Part shown: piece after piece, positions 32,701 through 44,558 of the stretch
Layout: each line of letters opens with the position of its first letter
How positions within the stretch are numbered: position 1 is the stretch's first letter
DNA from: Xylogone sp. PMI_703
Lineage: Eukaryota > Ascomycota > Leotiomycetes
NCBI GenBank assembly: GCA_021399445.1
Contig: JAJTUQ010000012.1
Coordinates: 322,501-386,500 of the forward strand
Length of the DNA stretch: 64,000 nt
Direction: 5' to 3'
Program-made: the position numbers and the translations under genes
Notes under the pieces: model-generated
What the model was told of the DNA's origin: nothing
Databases searched by the model: none
The model's input: only the letters and a program-made list of their open reading frames with translations

Positions 32701-34640
32701 ACCACCGGTTCAGCAGCCGAAATCGCAACGAGCTCTTCTACAGATCTGTCGATTCTTGTTTCCAAAACCGCTAGTCTCGGAGTCGGTTGTGACCGCCGAA
32801 GGTTTTATTCGAATGCAGAGAAATCATCAGTTCGTGAATAAGTACAACCCTGTCATCTCTTCTGCAATCAGGTGCAACCACGACATCAATTTTACGCCCT
32901 CTGTGCATAAGATCCTTGCTTTCATCTACTACACGACCAACTATATTACAAAGTCTCAAACGGATCGTGGCCAACTTGTACTTGCCGCTGCTGTTCTAAA
33001 GAAAGCTCAAGAAGTGGCTGAGGCCGAAGCAGCTGCAGATGTTGGGTTGCCAATCCCTAAGCCTCTGGATATGGCTAAGTTTGCGCTGAAGGCATATCAC
33101 AGGTTTACAAGAGATACAGAGGTTGGAGCGCTTGCGGTTGCCCATTTCCTTCTTAACCAACCTTCGTTCTACATGCCACAAGGAGGCCGATCTGTTACCA
33201 TTAACTTTTACTGGGTGAAGGGCGCTTTCCAAACCGCACTTGCTGCATTATTGGGCGATTCCAATCCTGATATTACCGCAACAGAGGCTGAACAGTACAC
33301 TGAATTTGACTCGGAAAGCCGCCGTCCTTCTTTATATGAGAACTACAGAAAGCGGGGACTAAGACTAGCAGGCCTTTGCTTCTACGAATACGCTTCTCAA
33401 ATCTTCGTCCAGACCTTTGCAGCTGCAGCAGGTCGTAGTATGTGCTTCATGTTCGAAAATACACACCCACAGCACACGACTCATGTGCAAGTGTCGGTCA
33501 ATTCTGGAGAAAGTCTAGCGACACCTTCTCTGTGCGGGAGCTTTACACGATATCGAGATAACGATAATAATGTTCCTTCTGGTACATCTAGGACTCAGGA
33601 TGAGATTGATGAGACTTTACTCGGGTTATTCTATCCTTGGAATAAACTGCCTTTGGATTTTCGAGAAGACCAACTCCAGGATCTTAGAGCCTGTGAACAT
33701 AAGAACACTTACATCTGGGACCTAGTTGTAAAATCTCTGCCCTTATATCTAGTGCACTTATCTCAGAACGTTCTACTCTTACGACGGAGTAAAGAAGCTG
33801 CTGACAAAGATCGGAAGGAGCGAGGCATCGAATTTAACGACTATCTAGAAACTACAGATCACAATACTTACAACGATGAGGAAGACGTTAACATTGATCT
33901 CGATTTTGCTACGCTGCTTCCTACACAACACCATCTGCTCCAGGCAGCTCTAGATGTCCGTGGCGATGTAAACCACGGCACTAATAGGTTACGGGTGTTG
34001 CTAGATCCATTAAACACTAGTACGCATTTCTGTGAAAGTGCAATGGTTAAGGCTTGGGGCAAAGAACTTCAGTCGTACTCAGAAGCCGAAGCTGAAACCT
34101 GCAATGGTATGCCGTCGCTTTCAAATGCTGATCAATCAGCCTCCCTAGTCCCGTCTCTCGACCTCTTACCTCTTGCCACGGCCTCGCTATCCACTCTCCG
34201 AGCTATGTTTCATGTTACCCCTACTACAGACTCTGTCGTTTCTGATCAAGTGCCGGTACCAACTTAACAGCAAGCAGACGCTTGTGATCCGAGCTTTATT
34301 CGACCGGATTCTACATCCCATTCCAATCAATACTGTCAAAGATCAATTCCTCCTTTATATTGGGGGTGTCGGTGGTGTCGGAAAGACTTATTTGATTAAA
34401 GCTTTTCTTTTTGGCCTCTCCATTCTCGAGAGACAGGAAGACGTTCTCTTAACAGCTTCAACTGGGGCTGCAGCAGCAAACATTGGTGGCTCAACTTACC
34501 ACTCGGCTCTTGCTTTATGTGGGAACCAACCCGTACGCCCCGCGACAAAGTTGAGGCTTGCTCCCAAGAAATTAGCTGATACGGTTTACCTAAATGCCCA
34601 CAATTTGCCGTGCCGGATGTACCTCAGGCAAAAATATCTC
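29700..34640 (+). pseudogene. Helitron Rep/helicase relic
   Basis: A long, repeatedly broken frame with fungal Helitron order. First comes a charged coiled coil (29700-30333, Glu/Arg/Gln-rich, TGA at 30034 where CGA would keep the frame), then a Cys-rich region (LPCGICGGLF; CLTCNYC). The Helitron-like N domain follows (31500-32350: LFPYGVGGH, NNMRIISSFNPES, IPLIWFTLNPHD and LHLHGFAWL, the HxH of HUH nucleases). A tyrosine-bearing segment, YYTTNYITKSQTD, lies near 32930. A PIF1-type helicase then starts with a Walker A motif (GGVGGVGKTYL) at about 34360 and TASTGAAAANIGG, but is cut near 34580-34600. Frames break near 30866-30961, 31755 and 34190-34270. Only the middle piece (31760-34267, 835 aa) is long and open. 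The ends (5' TC, 3' hairpin with CTRR) were not located. Confidence 0.8.
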
Positions 34641-34675
34641 CTCGCACTCCCATACACATTTGTATGATACGAGGA

Positions 34676-34830
34676 GATTCAGCAATGTAGTATATGTGAT
34701 CATGCCAATTCTTTAATCTGAGTTATGTTTGTGATGTATTTAAATTAAATCAATACACTACAACTTCAATGCAATCTTGAGTTTGTTGCCGTTCTTGTGC
34801 TTCTCCCCCTATCACCTCCCTTTTTACACT
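34676..34830 (-). repeat. 3'-end fragment of an integrase-type element
   Basis: Starts GAGATTCAGCAATGTA and about 85 bp later has CAATGCAATCTTGAGT. The same landmarks in the same order occur at 53168-53285, at the 3' side of the minus-strand integrase-type gene. It abuts the truncated Helitron helicase, so it may have interrupted it. Confidence 0.5.
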
Positions 34831-35199
34831 GTTACCATTCTAAATTGCTTTGTTATTTAATATCGATATTACACATCAAAGATCACCTGTTGCAATATTC
34901 GGAGGATACGGTTATGCCACTATAAAGGGCTCTTCGGTGACCGATATTAGGGCTTACCTTTAGGGCTTACTCATTAATACTTTCGGTGACTTTCGGAGCC
35001 ATACGGCCGTAGTCACGGCCATAGTACCACTATGTATATAGAGTAATTGTAGCTGTATACTCTTCAAGCAATCAAGCAATTCTACGGTTCTATTTTCCCT
35101 GTGTTTGCATATGAGCCCATCCGTAAAACCTCAACATCACCTCACAAAGTATTCTCAGCTGTATCCACTTAAAAACAAAAAATCCATGTCGACTGTAAA

Positions 35200-35559
35200 A
35201 GCCTTTGCTCAACTTATAATTGCTTTTTGCTTCCAAAAAGTGTGCAATGTGACAATGGTAAAGAATTAAGAGGTGCCTTTCCCATATTATTGCGCAAATA
35301 TGGGGTTAGAGTAATCGGTAGAAAGCTAGATTATCACAAATCCAAGAGCTTATTGAACAAGCCAATGGAGTGGTAGAAGCTAAAATAGGAGCTTGGAAGA
35401 TGGATAATGGGTCTACTGAATCGGTTAATGGCTTACTGCAGGTCATACTTGCAATCAACACTCAAGTGCATACAACAATTGATTGTGCTCCTTCTGAATT
35501 ACTGTTTAGAGACCGGAGATCTTACCCTGGTTGGTTAGACAATAAAGTATGTAAACATT
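35200..35559 (+). pseudogene. Integrase-type transposase core fragment
   Basis: Plus-strand remnants in two or more frames read like a retroviral-type integrase core. VQCDNGKELRG near 35240 resembles the D-N-G active-site block. EQANGVVEAKIGAWK then LLQVILAINTQVHTTIDCAPSELLF (35355-35510) resembles the E-containing helix and its C-terminal extension. Stops and frameshifts break the first half, and the MITE at 35560 cuts off the rest. It probably belongs to the cellular-like KRBA2/Ginger group of integrase transposons, also represented at 53.2-54.5 kb. Confidence 0.5.
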
Positions 35560-35965
35560 TGTTCCAGCCGATACACCAATCTCGCCGGTTGGCCAACCGT
35601 CTAGACGATACGCCAATCAGACCTATATTTGTTGCATTTCAAGCATTTTATCAACGTTTCAATTATAATATTATAATTCGTCTCGATTATAGGGATTATT
35701 AGCTATAGAAAAATATAAAAATTTTTGTATAATTCCAAATATAGCAAGAGTTAGGAGTCAGAGGTACAAAAGTAAGCCCCGACTACTCGTGTAATTGTCA
35801 ATTTTTTTACACCATTTTAAAGCTTACAACCTCTACAATTCAAAGAAGTCATAATATTGGTACTTTTATAAATAAAATGTTGAAGAAACGTAGCAAATAT
35901 AAGTCTGATTGGCGTATCGTCTAGACGGTTGGCCAACCGGCGAGATTGGTGTATCGGCTGGAACA
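35560..35965. mobile_element. MITE with ~68-bp terminal inverted repeats inserted in integrase relic
   Basis: The left arm TGTTCCAGCCGATACACC... (35560-35629) and right arm (35897-35965) are reverse complements with about one mismatch, including the palindromic block GGTTGGCCAACC. The interior is AT-rich and non-coding. No clear target duplication could be assigned, so the superfamily is open. Confidence 0.75.
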
Positions 35966-36089
35966 TATATATGAGACGAATACTAACAATATCTACGTTC
36001 TCCTATTACCCAGGTTCTTGATACCGAACCCGCGAAGTTGGTGGCCTAAGCCTACTCAACGTAAGACGTATCCGAACTCGAGTTTATGA

Positions 36090-36216
36090 CATTGTATATT
36101 CTCTCGTTACCCGCAATGGCGGCGGAGTCAGAACGGCTATTTCCTGGTGCAAAAGTCACTATTACGGATAGTCTGGGAATTGAAAATGCTGAGGCTATGG
36201 AGTTCCTAAAGTCCTG
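36090..36216 (+). pseudogene. hAT transposase C-terminal fragment
   Basis: A short plus-strand frame, MAAESERLFPGAKVTITD then LGIENAEAMEFLKS, matches the C-terminal dimerisation block of fungal hAT transposases. Compare DEAERVFSGARRTIS in the copy at 56.7 kb. It ends in TGA where the family often has Trp. Nothing else of the element is recognisable. Confidence 0.55.
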
Positions 36217-36249
36217 ATTAAAGAAAGACAATGTCAACTGGGTATAATG

Positions 36250-36916
36250 AGGAGATATCTCTGAATAGCTTCAGTTTTCCTAGTATAGCTAGGGTACCCA
36301 ATACTACAGTGTACGTAAGAGTACACAGCAATAAATACTGCCGTACGAGGACTTCATCGTATACGGTACGGCGAAGATTTGATCGTACTGTATACGTACC
36401 GTGAGATTTTTTTCGCTTTATTGCCGCAGCGTCACACTATTGACAGCACCGAATCGGACAGGCTCCAACGGATCGAGCTGTCCAGATCCAGGGTAGCACA
36501 AAGTGCATATATACATGTAGCTAATTCCCAGTATTTAAGAGCTTCTTGCTCAATTCTCAATCATCGTTTTTAAGCATTAGTTTATTGAGGAACGAAGTAG
36601 CCCCCAGAAGATCGGAATTTTTCACAGGCTTTACTCGTATCCGTACTGCCTTCATCCTAAACCATGATTTTACGTAAGAGGGATCCGTCACTCTATCCAG
36701 CCAGTGGCCTCAGATCGTTACGGCATCAATTTTATAATAGCTCGTGCTGGTATAAGTGGTCTATTTCGATGCAAATACCTCGGATAGCTAATACTGAACT
36801 TGGTCGTATAAGGCAGAGTCATCCCAGGTAAGGAAAGTAGGCTTTATTGAAATAGGCAGCCTTTGCATTTACTATTTAGCGTTGATTAGAATATCTTATA
36901 GTACTAGGTAAGCTAG
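36250..36916. other. No recognisable gene
   Basis: Contains short palindromic words (TACGGTACGGCG, GTACTGTATACGTACC at 36365-36402) that could be remnants of hAT sub-terminal repeats. No coding signal seen. Confidence 0.35.
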
Positions 36917-38937
36917 CTAAACGAGAAATACGTGCTCATCTAGACTGGCCATGACGCCTCTCCATTCCCATCGTCCTTGCTCGCTTTCTCTCAGCCTCCA
37001 GCACTCCTCTACGATACGAAATGCAGACCATAGATTACCTACTCCTTCTGGCGATATACCTGAGAGAACCAGCAGGTCCTTGACAGCAGCATGGTCACGC
37101 TTTTCCGCTAGACAGCCCGTCACACAAAATGGCCAGGCTAAGCTCCTGATTAGCTGTGGGTACCTCAGTTCCCTCAGTACAGTGAGAGTTTTTGATACGC
37201 TCGATCGAATTTCTGGCAAATGGGGATTTGGGCCGGAAACAACGACGTGAAGGTACGTCAGCGCAGCTAAGCTAAAAATTGTTGTAACGGCGTTCACATC
37301 ATGCACGCCAATGCCGGAGAATGGTGGTACACATTTACTGTGTGTGGCTCTGCTCTGCTCTTCCCCCCTCTCCACTAGCTGCTTTTCAATAATAGTGGCA
37401 CGTTGGGTCAGCTCTCTCATACTGAGGACGCCGAGTCGCCGAGAGTTATTCTTCCAGGATAGCAGGGCAGTTATCTCCGCAATTTGTAGCCAAACCCAGT
37501 TCTCGCAACCTGTCACCCATCTTAGGTCTATCACGCCGGATTCTAGGAGATGTTTGCATGGTGGGAACAGCGACGGTGGCAAATTCTCCGAGGCACAAGC
37601 GATGACTTCGAACCACAAAAATACAGTAAAGGCAAATTTCAGAAGTTGGTTTTCAACACACCAAGCATTCGAGTTTTCCTGTCTGGCGTAAATTGAGCTG
37701 TCAACAGCCGATGGCAACTGCTGTAACATTGGGATGTGACGGCTCAGGAGAGTTAATGCAGTCTGTAAATGCAACCTCCAATTTCCTATGCCGCCTCGAA
37801 ATAGCTGATCAGAAAATTAGCATCGGTAGGGGCCTCTCTGATATAAGCGTACTATACCTCTAGAGATAACAACTGAATAATACACATCGCAGTGGCTATC
37901 CCATCTTTGGATGGAGCCGCATCTTGAAGCTGACTTTGTAGACGCTTGTTCAGCTCCGTGGTGGCTTTGGAAAAGTACTCGTCACTCTCTCGCAGTCTCG
38001 CTACCTCCTCAATTTCAACTTCACAGTGCAACAAAGCATCTGCGTATGAGCTGAGGCTGAGACAAGCATTATAAAATGGCCTTATCTCGCGCAGCAAGCC
38101 ATAGAGCCAGCCTCGTCGCTCTGGGACAGAAGCAGGTGAATAAAAGGGAAATTGGGTGTAGAAGACAGTATCAATATAATACATCACTAGTTCTAATTCT
38201 CGTGCGTTCATTTTCCATAAATTGTACTCGAGAATATCGCTCCTCAACGGTCGACTTCCTTCGCTTAATGTATCTATAACTGAGGCCGAATCGCTGTCCA
38301 TATCATCAGGAAGCGGATCCGGAGACGCTAGAGGTGAGAATGAGATTGAAGCTGTAGGCTTGTTCTGTAGTATAGTTGAGGTATGATCTTGTGATTTGTC
38401 AGCGTGAATATTAAAATACTCTTCCTCAATATTATCACTCATGGATGCGCCTCCCATGATATAGTTGGCGAATATTTTCGCTATTGGCATGCTATGAGAA
38501 ACGTTGTGAGGAATATCTTGCTCAAAAATTGGATCTGTCACAAGATCTGGAGACTGCTGCTTATTATAATCTACTGTTGGCCTTACGGAACTTATGTCCC
38601 TGCTGTGACCATCCGCTGGAAGGTTAGCACGCTGCGAGAAGACTGGACCCTCTATGGCTTGCTCGTGGCTCTCAGAGTTCGAGTAGGTATGGCGCCTCTC
38701 TCGAACTCGAAGCTGACATTTTTGCCGAAAATTTTCTTTGACGCGTGACTTGACCATAGCAAGGTATCGGCTCTCCTTTAAGCCGCCATCCTTCCAAGAT
38801 GGTATGCTTCCATAACCGTCGCAGCACAAACCTACTGAGCCGCAGGTAAGACAAGACGGCTTTGTCTCATCACACATCGTCTTACGTAATCGGCATGTCC
38901 AGCAGCCACTGAGACTTCGACAGCCTAAAAATCTCAT
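36917..38937 (-). CDS. Zn2Cys6 transcription factor with fungal-specific C-terminal domain
   Basis: Two exons (38937-37858 and 37804-36917) joined in phase by a 53-bp intron (37805-37857, GTATAG..TCAG), giving 655 aa. ATG 38937 is the first ATG in the frame. Residues about 12-40 form the zinc cluster: CWTCRLRKTMC, then CLTCGSVGLCC. The long C-terminal part contains LWKMNARELELVMYYIDTVFYTQFPFY and a run of helices through WLQIAEITALLSWKN to WPFCVTGC and WRLRESEQGRWEWRGVM. This is the layout of the Fungal_trans_2 (PF11951/DUF3468) group of regulators. It stands alone, 25 kb from the diterpene genes, so its targets are unknown. An upstream ATGG-GTAAGT near 39003 could mark an extra 5' exon. Confidence 0.85.
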
Positions 38938-40129
38938 CAAAAGTAAGCCAATATCTGGGCCGCTTATGTATCAGGAACTGATTAAATAGAAAATAGATTA
39001 ACTTACCCATATTATCAGCCCCAAAAACTAAAAACCACCCTAAAAATGCAGTCCACTATCTGCTTGACAATGCTTGGTTATACCAGCTGAATTAAAGAGA
39101 TAAATTCAAAACAGAAATCCGATAAGCGGATACAAAGCATGAGAAGAAATAGCAATTTGAAATACGAAACTCCAATAAGCTAATCATTCGGCTTCTTCTG
39201 TGTTGCGCTGGTTGTGCTTGTGGCCCTCATAAACTCCAGCTTGTTCTAGAACTAAGGGTATCATGTATACATAATGTCAGCAGCTATACGGAGTACAGCT
39301 ATGCATATAATGGCATACATATATAGAATAGTAAAGCGTAGTTAGAATCGATAATGCTTCTTATAAACGTGCCACGGATAAGCTGCTCCTCTCATTATCG
39401 TACTTGCGGTCAAAGCCGAGGAGTTAAGATGGTGCATGCTCCTAAAAGCGGACTTGAGGAAACACTTGTTTCCATGCATTAACTACAAATCCGTATTACT
39501 ACAAAATCTCAGATTTAGGAGATTTAGACCACAGGGATATTTCGCTCCGTACAGTGCATCTCGTCAGTACTACGTTCTGTAAACGCACCGCGAATCGCAA
39601 AATACCCCCGATGATTTAAGTCTCCTAAACCTAAGACCACGGTATGTAGGCCAGTGTCAGAAAAGTCGATAGCGGAGAGAAAAACCAGGTGACCTCATAA
39701 GCTCAAGATTACAACCTATCTTACCAGCAAAAAGCAAGCATCAAGGATGTCTAGCATCCGCTGTATCGCACTTTTGTGGACCGCTAGGCGGGAAACATAA
39801 TACCAACGTTTCTCTATTGCAGAGTGGCGCTTCGCTGGCCTTCTCAGGCCGCACTTATTCATTTAAGTCTTCATGGTATTACGAACTTGGATAATATAGC
39901 CACTGCTCCGATTTACCCCTTTACAATAGAACAACCATCATCAGTCTCCCCAATCAACGCAACTAGCATATCGTAATTATATGGATTACATTGAGCCACG
40001 CGTTATAGGAGTGAACCGGCGGTTAATTTTCTCTTATTTTGGAGGTAAATTTAAGTATTTTAATAAGTTGAACATTTAACCAAACTAAGCAATTAAATTT
40101 TAATATATTTTTCCTATTTCAAGAGGTTT
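38938..40129. other. Upstream flank of the regulator, no gene seen
   Basis: No convincing coding frame. 39503-39640 holds a loose inverted repeat (TTTAGGAGATTTAGACC versus a diverged partner) too imperfect to call a MITE. Confidence 0.4.
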
Positions 40130-40275
40130 ATATTAAAAGTATTTTTGTATAAATTTTCAAACTAATTAATTCAGTGGCTGTAAAGTTATTAACTGTTTGA
40201 AATTCGTAATTTTGCATAGGAAAGGGGTGGCGCTTTCCCGGGGTGGCGCTTACTATGTACACGGGCTACCGACTT
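40130..40275. repeat. Dispersed repeat R1, copy 1
   Basis: About 140 bp sharing a series of blocks with 61905-62045: AGTATTTTT, ACTAATTAATTC / ATTAATTAATTC, TAAAGTTATTAA, GAAATTCGT and the strongly conserved GC-rich CCCGGGGTGGCGCTTAC. In this copy the GGGGTGGCGCTT unit occurs twice in tandem. Probably the end of an unidentified mobile element. Confidence 0.6.
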
Positions 40276-40942
40276 ACTAGGCAATTGAGTTAGGACTTGA
40301 ATTTCCAGAATAAGCGATATAGTCCAAAAGTCGGCAATGCAGTAGTGCCGATAGTAATCAAATCGCTGAAAATGCGCATTATGTGATTCGTCTCCAACTT
40401 AGAGCCTTTTTACGATGCAGCCATCTTGACGCAAGCCAACGATACCTCACGATTCAGCCTCGTCCCACATAGCTTGCAGCCTACTAAGGGTGGGGACTTG
40501 TCGAAACACAGGGTCCGATTATGGTAGAATGCAAAGAATCAATTGAATTAATTATCCTACAGTGCAATTACAGTACAATTTATAGTGGCAATTGCACTAA
40601 TGGACTACGAATAGAATAGCCTCGCATAGCAGGGTTCTCTTGACTAATCCTACTGAGGCAATAGAGTTTACGGTCCGCATGCGCAACCGCAATTGTTCTA
40701 ACAGGACTTTAGTGCTTGTCGCAGGATTATTAACACTTAGGCGACTAAGAAGCTACGACGTATTGGCTCTCTTATATGAAGTGGGACGTATCTTCGACGC
40801 TGTAACTTAGCAAGTAGCCTACTTCAAGCTAAAATATTTCACAGGGAAGCGATGTTCCCCATGAATACGCCTGCTTCACAGTTAACAGATGTCGGAATTT
40901 GCAGTAATATAAAGATTATTGACGGAAGCTTATCGCGTAGAT
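40276..40942. other. Spacer, no recognisable gene
   Basis: No coding signal. Should include the promoter of the decayed oxidoreductase at its right end. Confidence 0.35.
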
Positions 40943-42275
40943 ATGAAAGAAGCGATCGTTGCTAAGGGCCCAAAGGTTACTATCCGCGATTCTCCGGTGC
41001 CCAGTCCCAATCCAGATCAGGTTCTTATTAAGGTAATCTATTCCGGGTCTAATCCCAAGGACTGGAAGTGGCCAAGCATTGTAGTGGGAACACCACACAA
41101 TTCTGGAGACGATATCGCTGGTATCATAGAGGCAGTGGGCGACAACGTTGTTGACTTCAAGAAAGGAGATCGTGTTGCTGCTTTCCATGAAGTTGCAGCA
41201 GAACATGGGAGCTATGCTGAATATGCTATTGCATGAGCATATGCAACTTTTCATCTATCAAAGAAAGTTCCTTTCAAGAGGTACACCTCTTCAGTATGGT
41301 GCTTTACTAGTGAAGACATATTAAACTCGCGATAGGGAGCTACTATATACCTCTAGCCGCGATGACCTCTGCAATTGGTTTATATGCTAGACTTGGTCTT
41401 CCTGAGCCGTGGCATCCAGCAACTGTTCGTACACCTATTATAATTTATGGAGGATCAAGCGCGGTTGTATGTTTATAGATCATCTTCCGATAACATGAGC
41501 TAATGATCATTCAGGGTGCTTTCGCAATTAAATTAGCCCAAGCATCTGATATTCGTGAGTATATATTTTTTTTAAGAGTTCTAACAAAAATGATATTTAA
41601 GTTTGTATTTCTACCTACTGTTGTATAATCATGCTTATCAAAGAAAGTCATTTGTTATAATATAACTTTCTTGAATTATATACAATGCAAGTAGGATATT
41701 GATTACTAGCTAAATTTGTTTTTCTAGATCCGTTTATTGTGGTTGCCGGTAAAGGACAGGACTATGTTGAACAGCTGATAACGAGAAGTAAGGGTGACTC
41801 TATTGTCGATTATCGCGGTGGAGATGATGCAGTTTTATCTGGAATTACCACTGCCTTGAAAGAAGCTGGGGTGAGCGAGGTCCGTTACGCATATGATGCT
41901 ATTAGCGATCATAACAGCTTTCGAAATATCGGTAAAATTCTTGCGAAACCTGGTAATAAGATGACTGTGGTTGTCCCGTGGGGAGACTATTCGGATATTC
42001 CAAGTTATATTGAACAAAACATTACCATGGTTACCGATATTTTCCAAGATATTGGTTCAATAGAAGACACAGCGAGAATGAGAGCTAGCAGCAAGGATTT
42101 TGGGTTCGTGTTCTCTAGACTTTTTTCTCGTGGTTTACAGGAGGGCTGGTTCACACCCCATCCGTATGAGGTGGTTCCTGGTGGACTGAATGGTATTGAA
42201 AAAGGATTAACAGATCTTATGAATGGTGTTAATAGTGCTACGAAATATGTTTTTAATGTTGAAGATACATGGTAA
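40943..42275 (+). pseudogene. MDR zinc-type/quinone oxidoreductase, decayed
   Basis: A medium-chain NAD(P)H-dependent reductase of the ToxD/enoyl-reductase-like group. ATG 40943 gives MKEAIVAKGPKVTIRDSPVP, the expected start, followed by VLIKVIYSGSNPKDWK and a GDDIAGII segment. TGA at 41234-41236 stands where this family has Trp (AIAWAY). After an intron, a TATATA tract carries two extra bases, shifting the frame just before PLAA. The Rossmann segment YGGSSAVGAFAIKLAQ spans a short intron at about 41466-41514, and a longer, AT-rich intron of about 170 bp follows. The last exon (from about 41730) is clean and runs SDHNSFRNIGKILAKPG to NVEDTW. At least two lesions, so the gene is dead unless the assembly is wrong. 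The intact NmrA-like gene lies 1.2 kb downstream. Confidence 0.8.
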
Positions 42276-43482
42276 ATCCATTTAACAACAGATATCGTTA
42301 ATATAGACGTAGATGTCTCCGGTCTGAACTCACTGCAGTGACTATCATGTAAATAGTAATTGAATACGTGATTGTAAACCGAAGTTGAAATAGCAATATA
42401 ATATTTATCGCCATACTCCTCTTCAAGTCAGCAGCAACCATTCAATAAGATGCTGTTTTAATTAAAGAGATCCCTATATGCCTATTACTTCAACTAGGTA
42501 TTGGCCTTCTAGCTTTCATTCAATGAAATTGGAGTGGATAGAATTTGCGGCTGCACGCAGATTATAACTTACTTGATGTTTAGCAACTTAACTCAATCAG
42601 CGGTAGTGCAGAAGGAATCGCTCCCGCCGCTAATTTAAGGCATAAGGCTCCGTACTGTTAACAAATCGCGTCAAAGTTCGAATCTTAAAACAGTGAAGCG
42701 TTAGCAAAAGAAGTCGCGGAGTCTATCCTTGTCCGCAACTGAGGTCCCTCATCTGCGTTCATAGAGCGATGAAATTGCTGCGCAGATCATAACCTGTCTC
42801 ATTCGCATCTCCAAGGCAAAGAATGTCGCATGCAGCATCGTTCATCTTCGGCAACATACGTTAGTTTTGGAATCATCCAGGAAAATCAATAATGGAACTG
42901 CAGTTCTCTGCTTATTACCGATGAAAATTATCAGCTCTATGTAAAATCCGACGCCGATTATACAGCACACGTCACATTCTGCCACGGCACATCCTTATTC
43001 TGGCGTGCTTGTCATCCTCTTGCATACGAGTGGCGGCTTGATTAGATATCTTGCCTCACTACGCTACAATCGAAAGTTCATTGCATTTTTATTGTCTACA
43101 TATCTTTCCGCCAGAGCAAGTTAGCTTGACTTTTCCAACTCGCGTATTAGGAATAGCCGTCGCTTATTTCGATATTCTGTGTATGCAACTAACGAGAATT
43201 TTGAGCTCGGCTGCTTATCTCACAAGTATCCCTGCGAGGCATGTCAAGTCACCCTGTTCTCGATGGGCTTGACTAATTCATGAGACTGAGCTACGTCTCT
43301 CAGCTTGATTGCTCATCAACAAGCCTGCTAATATGGTTCGAACCGATAATCCATTGAGCTTTGGTATATATAGCTGTTGAACCTCATTTGCCTCTCTGAA
43401 TGAATATTCTCATATATCTACCGTCGGCTAAATATTGTTTAAACGAAAACTTTTACACCAACGACTTCCAGTTCTAAAAAAC
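42276..43482. other. Intergenic, no recognisable gene
   Basis: No coding frame with recognisable motifs on either strand. Presumably includes the promoter of the NmrA-like gene. Confidence 0.4.
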
Positions 43483-44558
43483 ATGAGTCAGCCAACCGTT
43501 CTTATCATTGGAGGCACAGGAGCTCAAGGGTTACCAATTGTAGAAGGTATTTATTTTCATGAGAGTGTAAATCATTTTTATTAATATTGGCTCAAGAACT
43601 TGCCAAGGATGACTTTAAAGTCCATGTTCTCACAAGAGATGTAAACTCCAATAACTCAAAGAAACTAGCGGCTTTGCCGAATGTGACTCTGATCGTCGGT
43701 GCTGCGGATTCTGATACAGACTTGAAAAAGGCATTCCAAGACGTCAGTTATGCTTTTATCAATCTCAACAGCTGGGCTCTTGGCATCAAAAATGAACTTT
43801 TTTGGGGCATTCGCATTTTTGAGATCGCGATACAGAGTGGTGTTAAGCACTGCATTTGGTCGTCGCTGGATAACTTCTTTTTAGAGACGAAGTACGATGA
43901 TACCTTTAGAAACACGCACTATTATGGTAAAGGTCATGTTGAGCAGTGGATATCTGCTTTGCCTCAATCTCCAATGCGTTGGTCACTCATTACAACAAGT
44001 CCGTATATAGAACAGTTATGGGGCCTGATGCGGCCGATTAAAACCGACGATGGTGTATACGATTTTCGTTTTCCACTGAATGATGGCGCATTTCCATTAA
44101 CTTGCCTGGATGACATGGGATACTACGTGCGTTGGATTTTGGAACATCCCGAGAAATCCGCTGGTATGAATTTGAAAGTGGGCGTGGAGCATGCTACGTT
44201 GGGAGGCTTAGCTAAATCCTTTACGGAAGCAACTGGCAAACCAGCAAAAGGGACGAACATCAGTATTGATCAGTGGTTTGATCAAGTTGGCTGGAGCCCG
44301 TCTCGCGAGCATAAGATGGGTTCTTCTACAGCTAGGCGTGATGATCCTACTTTGCTCACAGTGTACGATAGCTTTTCTGGGTGGTGGAGATCATACCAAC
44401 GCTCTGGTGGTAACGTCGGCTTGATTAGAAGAGATTATGAGTTGCTAGATGAAATCCATCCTCACCGGACAAGGAGTATCAAGGAGTGGATGCAGCGAGT
44501 TGGGTTTGATGGTGATAAGCTGGAAATAGTTACGGTAACTAGTCCATCGGCTTTGTAA
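43483..44558 (+). CDS. NmrA-like NAD(P)-binding Rossmann protein
   Basis: Two exons (43483-43546 and 43597-44558) joined by a 50-bp intron, 341 aa. The N-terminus has the atypical-SDR nucleotide-binding loop (VLIIGGTGAQGLPIV, residues 6-20), then VHVLTRD and FINLNSW. Downstream, HCIWSSLDNF and KGHVEQWI resemble the region around the former catalytic Tyr/Lys of NmrA-like proteins, which often lack SDR chemistry and instead sense redox state. The NAD(P) site looks intact. The odd C-terminal part (SMGWW-like repeats of Trp/Arg near 44370-44410) is not diagnostic. NmrA-like proteins act as redox-sensing regulators or as reductases in some biosynthetic clusters. Which applies here is unknown. Its neighbour is a decayed MDR reductase. 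Confidence 0.85.

Noticed and set aside
39503..39640. Possible MITE
   Set aside because: The inverted arms are too imperfect and no target duplication flanks them.
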